Assembly (NCBI GenBank): GCA_017307375.1
Contig: JAFKFH010000015.1
Coordinates: 173,588-237,587 of the forward strand
Direction: 5' to 3'
From: Alphaproteobacteria bacterium
GTDB taxonomy: Bacteria; Pseudomonadota; Alphaproteobacteria; Ferrovibrionales; Ferrovibrionaceae
DNA length: 64,000 nucleotides
Shown here piece after piece: positions 30,919 through 38,563 of this stretch (positions are counted from its first letter, which is position 1; the number at the start of each line of letters is the position of its first letter). The notes beneath the pieces were generated by a model, which saw only the letters and a program-made list of their open reading frames with translations, ran no database searches and was not told where the DNA came from. Position numbers and translations under genes: made by a program.

Positions 30919-32672
30919 GCGCGGCGCGCGAGATCGAACGCGCTGCGATCGCGGCGCGGGCGGTGGCAACGCGCCGGTCGTCCGGTGGCAGCCCGGGTAT
31001 CGTCAAGGTGATCTCCGGTGCGCGCAGCAGGTCGGGAGCGCAGGCGCTGCTGCGCTATGTCGGCCGTCTCGGCGAGAACATGTCGGATCCCGCTGCGCCG
31101 GACCTGCCGATCCGGGATCGCGAGGTCAGGCTGTTCGACGGCAGCGGCCTGACGATTCCGCGCGAGAAAGCTGCCGCGGCGCTCGATGCGTGGCAGCTGC
31201 TGACCGACGGCGAGAATCTCAGCCGCAGGGCGAGCCGGGCACGGGCGGCGGGAGAAGCGTGGGCGGACCTGCCGGATGCCGAGCGCCTGCGGCTCGTCCA
31301 GGTCCGTCACCTCGTCTATAGCGCGCGCTGCCGTGATGCATGGGAGGAGCGGCTGCTCGAGGCGGCAACGATCGCGGCGGTGAGGGAGACGCTGGTCGCG
31401 ATGGGCCATCGGGTCATTGTCGGCATGCACCGGGAGCACGGATCGCATCCGCATGTCCACGTGCTGGTCCGGGTCGAGAACGACGACCCCGGCGGCCCGC
31501 GATTGCGTTTCCGGCCGGATGGCCGGCTGGTCGACGGGCTGCGTCACGCGTTCTCCCGTCACTGCGTGGAAGTCGGGCTGGCTGCCGACGGGTCGCGTTG
31601 GTCCGACCGGGCCGAGGTGATCGCCGCCGCGGAGCGCGGCGAGCTGCCGGCGCGGCAGGCCGGGCCGCAGCCCAGGCCAGGCCGGCCCGGTCGCCGCGGC
31701 CGGGGAACCGGGCCCACCCGGCTGGCGGAGGCCGCGCCGGACTGGTGGGCCGACTACGGGGCAGACGCATTGCTGCGGATGCAGGCACGCCGGCGGCGGG
31801 CCAGGGCGCAGTTCGAGGCCCGGCGGGCCGGCGTGGCGCCTCTGCAGATGCCGCCGCCGCCCGTACCCGCCCCGAGATTCGCGCCCGCCGGCGAAGCGTT
31901 GGCCGGGAACGTCCCGGACGCTTCAGCCGGTGACGCCGGGCGCGAGAGGGGGGGCCTGATCAACCGCCTGGTGACCCGGGTCATCGGCAGGGCCGCGCCC
32001 GCCTCCGATGCTTCGTCCACCGCCCGCCCGTCTTCCACCGCCGGCCCGTCTACCTTGGCCGGCGCGCCGCTGCCGCCCGGATCTCCCGCGGACATCCGCG
32101 GCGCGGCCGCCGAGCTGCTCGTCCTCCTGCGTCGTCATCAGGTGTTCGAGGAAGAGGGGCGTGACCGGTCTGTCGAGGCCATGCGCAGTTACCTCCGTCT
32201 GCGTGCCGCCGACCGCAAGCTCGCCGACTGGTATCTGATCAGGCAGCCGATCCTGTTCGGTCCGATCACGACCGGCGCGGACAGTCTGCGCGGGGCTCCC
32301 GAACTGGCGCCGTTGCTCGCCCGGATCGGCCTTTCCGATGCGCCGTCGCTGCTCGCACCGGCCGGGGCGGCCGGCGGCGGGCGGCCGCGCGAGGATCTCG
32401 CGGCGGTCATGCGCCTGGTTGCCCGGGAGCGCCTCGTCAGGGGCATGGAGGGGCTTGCGGCGAGCATCGAGCGCGACTGGCCCGACGATGCGCCGGTGCT
32501 GGAGCAGGCGATAGCGCTGCGCGACCGCGCCTGGCGCATCGAAAAAGCGCCATTGCGCGTCGTACCGGAGCCCGCCGCGCCGGCGGTCCCGGGCGGGCGC
32601 GACGCGCCGGAACCCGGAACCGGTGGCCGGGGTCGGCGAGGTCACGACGGGGACCGCGACCGCCGCCGCTGA
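30915..32672 (+). CDS. MobP-type relaxase
   Basis: 585 residues from a GTG at 30915 that overlaps the previous stop. The HUH motif 'HREHGSHPHVHVLVRV' (about 174-189) provides the metal-binding histidines. Ahead of it, 'GARSRSGAQALLRYVGRLG' would contain the region that replaces the usual N-terminal Tyr motif, and 'RHLVYSARCRD' is part of the fold. The C-terminal 300 residues are Ala/Pro/Arg-rich linker and helices. It would nick oriT covalently and lead the strand to the recipient. The catalytic tyrosine is not obvious; 'YVGRLG' (about 47) is the best candidate. No helicase domain is fused. Confidence 0.78.
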   Translation: MSAAREIERAAIAARAVATRRSSGGSPGIVKVISGARSRSGAQALLRYVGRLGENMSDPAAPDLPIRDREVRLFDGSGLTIPREKAAAALDAWQLLTDGENLSRRASRARAAGEAWADLPDAERLRLVQVRHLVYSARCRDAWEERLLEAATIAAVRETLVAMGHRVIVGMHREHGSHPHVHVLVRVENDDPGGPRLRFRPDGRLVDGLRHAFSRHCVEVGLAADGSRWSDRAEVIAAAERGELPARQAGPQPRPGRPGRRGRGTGPTRLAEAAPDWWADYGADALLRMQARRRRARAQFEARRAGVAPLQMPPPPVPAPRFAPAGEALAGNVPDASAGDAGRERGGLINRLVTRVIGRAAPASDASSTARPSSTAGPSTLAGAPLPPGSPADIRGAAAELLVLLRRHQVFEEEGRDRSVEAMRSYLRLRAADRKLADWYLIRQPILFGPITTGADSLRGAPELAPLLARIGLSDAPSLLAPAGAAGGGRPREDLAAVMRLVARERLVRGMEGLAASIERDWPDDAPVLEQAIALRDRAWRIEKAPLRVVPEPAAPAVPGGRDAPEPGTGGRGRRGHDGDRDRRR

Positions 32673-32850
32673 AATAATCCCGTCGCGGCCACAACAATTG
32701 ACCGGGCTGGCGCGTCTGACAGGCGGGGTCCGTCGGACTCGTCGGATTTGGTATGGCCGGAACAGGGCAGGCTTCGGACCGCCCGTTCGCGCCCGTGAAG
32801 CACGCGCCTGCTCGATCCGATACAGCTGAAACCAGATGAGGCGTATCAAG

Positions 32851-33468
32851 ATGGCGGGCAAAACGGATAAAGAAGCCGAGTCGTTCCTGGCTGGGACGGC
32901 GACGGGATGGGTCGCATTCGAGCCCTTCTACAGCGACAAGAGCACCCCATACCTCGATTTCGTCCTCAAGGTCGTCGAGACCGTGGAGAAGGCCGACGGC
33001 ACGGACGCCGAGTACACCAGCATGACCCGGGTCCAGGTTTTCGGCAGCCAGGCCAAGAAGTTCAGCGACATCGATGTCGGCGAGTCCGTCACGGCGAGCG
33101 GCAGGATCATCACCCAGGCGCGGTCCACGAGGAACCAGGCGGACGAGACGGTGAACCTGCTGGACGAGCGCGGCAAGCCGGTCTTCGAGCACGTGATAAC
33201 GATTGACGACAAGAAGGGTGAACTCGTCGAGGCCGATCTGGGCGCGATGCCGGCTGCACGCGGGCGTGGCGACGGGCGCGGAGATAGCCGCGAAGGTGGC
33301 CGGGGCGGCCGCTCGGGCGGCGGTCGCGACAAGAAGGACATCCGCGGCCAGACGGGCGGTCGCAGCCAGGCGGGTGGGCGCGGATCGCGCCCGGCCGATG
33401 CCGGCGAAAGCGAGGCCGGCGCCGGGCGCGGCGGACGCGCCGCCGGTGGGCGCGGCGCCAGGCGCTGA
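32851..33468 (+). CDS. Single-stranded-DNA-binding-like (OB-fold) protein with RG-rich tail
   Basis: 205 residues. Residues 10-130 look like an OB-fold of the SSB class: 'GWVAFEPFYSDKSTPYLDFV', 'TSMTRVQVFGSQAKKFSDID', 'VGESVTASGRIITQARSTRN'. The tail from about 135 is nearly all Gly, Arg, Ser ('GRGDGRGDSREGGRGGRSGG'), an RGG-type unstructured region rather than the acidic DDDIPF tail of housekeeping SSB. So it may coat transferred ssDNA without recruiting host SSB partners. ATG 32851 is the preferred start. There is a 178-bp gap to the relaxase. Confidence 0.7.
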   Translation: MAGKTDKEAESFLAGTATGWVAFEPFYSDKSTPYLDFVLKVVETVEKADGTDAEYTSMTRVQVFGSQAKKFSDIDVGESVTASGRIITQARSTRNQADETVNLLDERGKPVFEHVITIDDKKGELVEADLGAMPAARGRGDGRGDSREGGRGGRSGGGRDKKDIRGQTGGRSQAGGRGSRPADAGESEAGAGRGGRAAGGRGARR

Positions 33469-33527
33469 GGAGAGCGGCCGGGAGCGCTGCTCCCGGCCTC
33501 TTCGCTCACAGACCCTCGGAGAGCGCC

Positions 33528-34013
33528 ATGGCCGCCCCTGTGACAGGTGTCTACACCGTCGTGTCGTTTTCCGAGGCCAGCTGCGACGCGGTCTGGAAGG
33601 GGTATCGCGCCGCGAGCGGGATGGACGCGGTCCTCGCCGATAGGAAACTGGCTGCCGCGGATGCCCGCTTCGTCGCTTGCCTCCAGGGCCAGTTCCGGCG
33701 GGCCTGCGGGCCGCTGGAGCAGATCGAGCCGGTCATCGCGCGCGCGGCGGCCAGCGGCTTCCGGGCGCCGGTCAGCCGGCGTGAAGCGGTGATCTGGACC
33801 GCCGTCGGCTACTGGCTCGCCAGCGGCGAGACCATCGTCCAGCAGGTCGTTGCCGGTGCGGCTCCCGAAGCGATGCAGCTCGTCCGCCGCCGCCTGGTCG
33901 AGGACGCGCGCTGTGCGCCCACCGATGCGCGGCTGGTCGGGTGCTGCCTCGGCGCTGCCATGGCGGCAGTGACGGCCGAAACCCTCCCTCTTGCCTGGAA
34001 CTTCCGCAGATGA
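33528..34013 (+). CDS. Hypothetical protein upstream of topB
   Basis: 161 residues from ATG 33528 after GGAGAG. Helical, with five Cys; 'ASGFRAPVSRREAVIWTAVG', 'RCAPTDARLVGCCLGAAMAA'. Family not recognised. Its TGA overlaps the topB ATG, so it is coupled to topoisomerase. Confidence 0.6.
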   Translation: MAAPVTGVYTVVSFSEASCDAVWKGYRAASGMDAVLADRKLAAADARFVACLQGQFRRACGPLEQIEPVIARAAASGFRAPVSRREAVIWTAVGYWLASGETIVQQVVAGAAPEAMQLVRRRLVEDARCAPTDARLVGCCLGAAMAAVTAETLPLAWNFRR

Positions 34014-36340
34014 CCCGAAAATCGAGTGCGTCGACGCTGTATCTTTTCGAGAAGGGATCGGTGCTCCAGGCGGCGCGACCGGTCCTCGAGCGCCTCGATC
34101 CCGGCGCCGTCGTGGTCTCGGCGGCGGGAAATCTCTACGACACCATCGAGCCTGACGAGATCGACGCTGCGCTCAAGGATTGGCGGGCGGTGGTCGACCG
34201 CCCGATCTATTTCGAGGAGATTCCGGTCGCGGCCGACGGTACCGCGATGAACGGCAAGCGCAAATCGGAGATCCTCGGCCAGATCGCGGCGGCTGCCCGC
34301 GGCTGCGGGACCATCGTGATCGCCACCGACGATGACCGCGAAGGCGACAAGATCGGCTGGGACATCGTCGAGCACAAGCTGGCATGGAAGGGGCCGATCC
34401 GGCGGATGCGGCCGCGGGCGGTCACCGCCGAAGCGATCGAGCGGGCGTTCCGCGAGATGACGCAGGCCGGTGAGGCCGGCGCGGCGCGCTCGTACTGCGG
34501 TGCGCTCGAAGCCCGCGGCCGGCAGCATGCGGACTATCATATCGGCATGAACGGCACGCGCCAGGCGACGGTTCGCCTGCGCCCGCCGGGCGAAAGCGGC
34601 GTCTGGCGGTATGGGCCGGTCCTGATGCCCACGCTCGACATCCTGGCCGAACGGGAACTCGAGATCCGGGACTTCGAGCCGGTGGACTACTACAAGGTCC
34701 GGCTGACCGTCACGACCCGCTCAGGCGAGAGCGTCGTCCTCCTGCACGACCCCAAGGAGAAGATCTTCGATGAGGCCAGAGCCGAGGCGATCGCCGAAAC
34801 TGCGCGCCGGTGGCGGGGCGGCCCGTTATCGGTAGAGACCAGGGAGAAGAGGTTCGCACCGCCCGCGCTCTACAACCTCGATTCGATGCAGCTCGCCGCG
34901 GGACGGTCGCTCGGCCTCTCCCCCTCCGACACGCTCAAGATCGCCCAGGAGCTCTATGACAAGGGCTTCATTTCCTATCCCAGGGGTACCGGCACGTTCC
35001 TGCCGCTCGACGAGGCAACGGACGCGGCCCGGGTGATTGCCGCGACCAGGGGCCATCCCGGGCTCGGCACCCTCGACATCCGCGAACCGATCGTTCGCCC
35101 CGCTGTCTACCGTGCCGAGCGGAAGTCCGCCTCCGGCGAAAGCGATGGTCCCGCGCATTATGCGGTGGTTCCAACGACCTCGCGGTTCGAGCCGTCCCAG
35201 GTTTCGCGCGATGCCTCGCTGCTCTACGAGCTGATCGCGCGGCGCTTCGTCGCGGCCCATCTCCCCGACGCGGTCGACGACGCGACGGCGATGCGGCTGG
35301 TGATAGACGGATGCGAGTTCGCCGCCCGCGGCACCGTGGAACGGCAAGCGGGCTGGCGCGCGGTCGAGCGTCCGGAGCGTGCGGGCAAGGTTGCCCGCCG
35401 CGGCGGCGAGGCGGAGGAGGACGGCGGGGCTGCGCTGCCGGCGGTGGAAGACGGCACGCGTGTCACGCCGGCCGAGGCAGCGACCGTCGCGACCAGGACG
35501 GCGCCGCCGAAGCGGATCACGCTCGCCGAGTTGCCGACGATTATGGCGCGGCTGATCGAGTGGATCGAGGATCCTGCCCTGCGGAAAGCCCTCGACAATG
35601 GACCGGACGAGCCTCCGAAAGGGCTGGGCACGCCGGCCACGCGCTCGCGGATCGTCGACAACCTCTTTGCGGCCAGGTACGTCGAGAAACTCGCGGCGAA
35701 AGGCCGGTCGAAGGACCCGGCGCTGGTCTGCACCGAACTGGGGCTCAGGGTGCGCGCCGCGTGGAGGGACCTCTGGCCCGATCATTGCGAACCGGTGCGC
35801 CGGGCCCAGACCGAGCACGCGATCGCGGCGATCGGGCGGGCTCGATCCAGGGACGAGGCGGCGGCGCTGCTGGAACGCTGGAAGGCGGATGTCCGCCGAG
35901 AGGTCGAGGCCATGGTGGCGGCAATGGCGGCCGGGCGGCCGACGACGCAACTGGCCGGCGTCGGCAGGCCGACCGCGAAAATGCTCGATTATGCCGAGCA
36001 GGTGGCGCGGCGACGTGGCCTGGCCCTGCCCGAGGGAATCGCGAGCGATGCCGCGATCTGCCGCGCCTTCCTCGACCAGCATGCCGGTCCGCGCAGGCAC
36101 GCCGGCGCGCCGCCGGCCCATGATGCCGGTGCGGCGCGGCCGGCAACCGAGAAGCAGATCCGGCTGGTCGAGAAGCTGATCGCCGAACGAAGTGTGGAGC
36201 CGCCGGCCGGCTGGCGGGCCGACGCCTCTGCGGCCAGCGCCTTTATCGATCGCCAGCTCTCCGGACGTCCCGGCGCTGGCGGCGACGCCGCCCGGCAGGG
36301 TCGCCCAGCCAGCAGCAAGACCAGGAGGAATCCGCGATGA
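34010..36340 (+). CDS. topB: DNA topoisomerase III (type IA)
   Basis: 776 residues. TOPRIM motif 'IATDDDREGDKIGWDI' (104-119, DxDxxEG-like with acidic residues 107-113), 'YCGALEARGRQHADYHIG' , and the active-site Tyr323 in 'GFISYPRGTGTFLP', where most type IA enzymes have YPRTDS. 'GLGTPATRSRIVDNLFAARY' is the conserved C-terminal gate motif. The tail has two similar helical units ('PTAKMLDYAEQVARRRGLAL' and 'ATEKQIRLVEKLIAERS') instead of zinc ribbons. Plasmid TopB unlinks replication or transfer intermediates. Start ATG 34010 overlaps the previous stop. Confidence 0.92.
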   Translation: MTRKSSASTLYLFEKGSVLQAARPVLERLDPGAVVVSAAGNLYDTIEPDEIDAALKDWRAVVDRPIYFEEIPVAADGTAMNGKRKSEILGQIAAAARGCGTIVIATDDDREGDKIGWDIVEHKLAWKGPIRRMRPRAVTAEAIERAFREMTQAGEAGAARSYCGALEARGRQHADYHIGMNGTRQATVRLRPPGESGVWRYGPVLMPTLDILAERELEIRDFEPVDYYKVRLTVTTRSGESVVLLHDPKEKIFDEARAEAIAETARRWRGGPLSVETREKRFAPPALYNLDSMQLAAGRSLGLSPSDTLKIAQELYDKGFISYPRGTGTFLPLDEATDAARVIAATRGHPGLGTLDIREPIVRPAVYRAERKSASGESDGPAHYAVVPTTSRFEPSQVSRDASLLYELIARRFVAAHLPDAVDDATAMRLVIDGCEFAARGTVERQAGWRAVERPERAGKVARRGGEAEEDGGAALPAVEDGTRVTPAEAATVATRTAPPKRITLAELPTIMARLIEWIEDPALRKALDNGPDEPPKGLGTPATRSRIVDNLFAARYVEKLAAKGRSKDPALVCTELGLRVRAAWRDLWPDHCEPVRRAQTEHAIAAIGRARSRDEAAALLERWKADVRREVEAMVAAMAAGRPTTQLAGVGRPTAKMLDYAEQVARRRGLALPEGIASDAAICRAFLDQHAGPRRHAGAPPAHDAGAARPATEKQIRLVEKLIAERSVEPPAGWRADASAASAFIDRQLSGRPGAGGDAARQGRPASSKTRRNPR

Positions 36341-36864
36341 CGACCACCAGCGAGGCAGATTCGGCAGGTTCGGCGCTGCCGCCCGACCGGCTCGGCAATC
36401 TGGAGCGCGAGATGTCGCTGTTGCGGGAACTGCTGGAGACGGTGGTGGCGCAAATGGTGGAAGAGCCCAGCCCCAGGGCGCCGCGCGTCGCCGTCCGCGA
36501 TTTCTCGCCGGCCCCGCCCAATACGGACGTGGCGAGTTTCATCCGGTTGCACGAGGCGCGCCAGCAGGTCATCGGACCCAAGCTGTTGTTCGAGCTCCAG
36601 GCCGATGAGGTCGACATCATCTCGTTGATCGACCGCAAGCTGACACGGCTGGCGCAGCAGATCCTGGCGGTGCCCGACGCGCTGCTCGACGCGCGCGCCG
36701 CGGGCCGGCTGCGCGATCTGACGAACTGCGCGCTGCGCGACGCCGCCGCGAAGCGTGGGTTGTGGGAACTGCTCGGCCGGCTGCACGACGATGCCGCGGC
36801 CGTCGACGATCCGAGCTTCATGGCCAGCCTGGAGGCGTCGGTCCGGAGCCAGGGGGCGAGCTGA
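36337..36864 (+). CDS. Hypothetical protein after topB
   Basis: 175 residues; ATG 36337 overlaps the topB stop (ATGA). Helical with a likely coiled coil at 22-45 ('LEREMSLLRELLETVVAQMV') and 'LLFELQADEVDIISLIDRKL'. No recognised family. Part of the tightly coupled topB-helicase operon. Confidence 0.65.
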   Translation: MTTTSEADSAGSALPPDRLGNLEREMSLLRELLETVVAQMVEEPSPRAPRVAVRDFSPAPPNTDVASFIRLHEARQQVIGPKLLFELQADEVDIISLIDRKLTRLAQQILAVPDALLDARAAGRLRDLTNCALRDAAAKRGLWELLGRLHDDAAAVDDPSFMASLEASVRSQGAS

Positions 36865-36869
36865 AGGCG

Positions 36870-37952
36870 ATGGCCGCGCCGGGAACATCGCGGGTCCGCG
36901 CGGCGGGCACCAAGCAGCAGAAATGGCGCCGCGAGCTCCAGGACGCAGGCCTCATCGAGGCGCGTGTCTGGGTCCCGGCGTCGGCAAAGCCGCTGATCGT
37001 CGACATTGGGAACAGGATCGCGGCCGGCGAGGATACCGCCACGCTGCTGATCGATATCGGCCGCAGGACGGCATTGCCTCCGGTCGCGCTCCCGCTCGCC
37101 CAGCCCGGCGCGGTCACCGGCGCCATCACTGGCGCCTCGACCGACTCCATTGCTGGCGCCGGGCGCGGCGCGCCTCCAGTCGAGAATGGTGCTGGCGAGA
37201 ACGCTGCAGGCGTGAGCGGCGGCCAGGCGCGCCGTGACGACGCGCAATCCGGTCGCCGATGCGACGATGGCGCGGTGTCGCCGGCAGGCGGCCCGGCGGC
37301 CGCCTCGGCGGAGGAACCGGCAGGGGTGGAGACGGAACTCGTGAGCCCAGCCGGGCCACGGCCGTATCGGCCGCCGGGCGGCCGCCGCCGTGCCGTATCG
37401 CTGATGGCGCCGATCCTGTTCGTCGCGGCCGGCGTGCTGCTCGGCCGGATCGCGAGCTGGGCCGGAGGGGCGCCCGCCGGCCAGCCGCCCGGCGATACTC
37501 CAGGCGCCGGCGCAATCGCCATTGCCGGCGCCCCGCCGTCGCCGGGGCCGGCGATCGAGCTGGAGGTCGCGCAGCGCCGGGTCGGCGAGCTGACGATCGA
37601 AAACGATCAGCTCGCGGACCATCTGCAGCGCCTGCTCGGCGAAATCGCGGTCCTGTCGGTCGCGATCGACGAGGCCGAGCGGCGCGCCGTCGCGGTGTCG
37701 CGGGACGCGCCCCCATCCCTCGACGTGGCGAAGGTCATCGCCGGGAAGCCGGCGGTGACGGTCGCGCGCGATCGCACCGCGACCACCCGGGTCCGGGCTC
37801 AGCACCCGCCCTCGACCTCGGATCCGCGCCGCGTCGCGCGGGGGGCTGCTGCCGAAACCAGCGACGCTGGCAGCTTGCTCGACAGCAACCTGCCGCCCGT
37901 GCCGCTGCCGCCCCAGGCAAGGAGCGCGATAGCCGCGAGGGACAGGCAATGA
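36870..37952 (+). CDS. Hypothetical single-span membrane protein
   Basis: 360 residues from ATG 36870. N-terminal 60 residues ('WRRELQDAGLIEARVWVPAS', 'ADIGNRIAAG'-like) form a small basic domain resembling a ribbon-helix-helix; a Pro/Ala/Gly-rich linker follows; one membrane helix at about 178-196 ('LMAPILFVAAGVLLGRIA') and a periplasmic coiled coil ('VAQRRVGELTIENDQLADHL') come next. A DNA-binding-like head with a transmembrane and coiled-coil tail could tether plasmid DNA to the membrane; this is inference. It overlaps the next gene. Confidence 0.6.
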   Translation: MAAPGTSRVRAAGTKQQKWRRELQDAGLIEARVWVPASAKPLIVDIGNRIAAGEDTATLLIDIGRRTALPPVALPLAQPGAVTGAITGASTDSIAGAGRGAPPVENGAGENAAGVSGGQARRDDAQSGRRCDDGAVSPAGGPAAASAEEPAGVETELVSPAGPRPYRPPGGRRRAVSLMAPILFVAAGVLLGRIASWAGGAPAGQPPGDTPGAGAIAIAGAPPSPGPAIELEVAQRRVGELTIENDQLADHLQRLLGEIAVLSVAIDEAERRAVAVSRDAPPSLDVAKVIAGKPAVTVARDRTATTRVRAQHPPSTSDPRRVARGAAAETSDAGSLLDSNLPPVPLPPQARSAIAARDRQ

Positions 37953-38563
37953 GCGACGACCGGGCGCTCGGGATGCATCCGCTGGTGCGCGAATTCCTGG
38001 CGCTCGAGCCCGAGCCGCTCGATCTGACGTCGCTGATCGCGATTGAGCGCGAGGAGGACTGGATCGAGATGGCGCGGGCGATCGGGCGCCGCCGCGCGAT
38101 CGCCGAGGCGCGCCAGGACGAGCTTGCGTGGCGGATATTGGCGTCGCCGGCCGCCCGCCAGAGCGCGGTCGATGCCTGTCTCGCCTGGGATATCGCCGCG
38201 CGCCACGTGCGCGGCAGGGCCGGCGCCGAGGAATCCCGCACCACTTCGGCGTTGTACGTGGCGCTCGAACATGCCGACGAGCAAACCCTCCGGCGCGTCA
38301 TGGAGCAGATCTCGCCAGAGATCGTCGACCTGGGGGGAGGCCGCTGGGCCTCGGCTGCGGGGATCGTCGAGACCGGGGCGGGCGCGGTGACCGGGACATC
38401 GGGGGAGACCGATACCGTCCACGAGTTCCGCATCAGGCCTTCCGATGTCGACAACTGCGACATCGGTATCGCCGCCGGCGACGCGCCCCGGGCGCTGCGG
38501 CGGATGGTCCGCGACATCTGGCGCCGCCGCGGCCGCGTCATCATCTGGGAGGTGAGCGAGTGA
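37949..38563 (+). CDS. Hypothetical protein upstream of helicase
   Basis: 204 residues; ATG 37949 overlaps the previous stop (ATGA) and its own TGA overlaps the helicase GTG. Helical first part ('LTSLIAIEREEDWIEMARAI', 'WRILASPAARQSAVDACLAW') and a beta-rich end ('VHEFRIRPSDVDNCDIGIAA', 'RGRVIIWEVSE'). Family not recognised. Confidence 0.6.
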   Translation: MSDDRALGMHPLVREFLALEPEPLDLTSLIAIEREEDWIEMARAIGRRRAIAEARQDELAWRILASPAARQSAVDACLAWDIAARHVRGRAGAEESRTTSALYVALEHADEQTLRRVMEQISPEIVDLGGGRWASAAGIVETGAGAVTGTSGETDTVHEFRIRPSDVDNCDIGIAAGDAPRALRRMVRDIWRRRGRVIIWEVSE

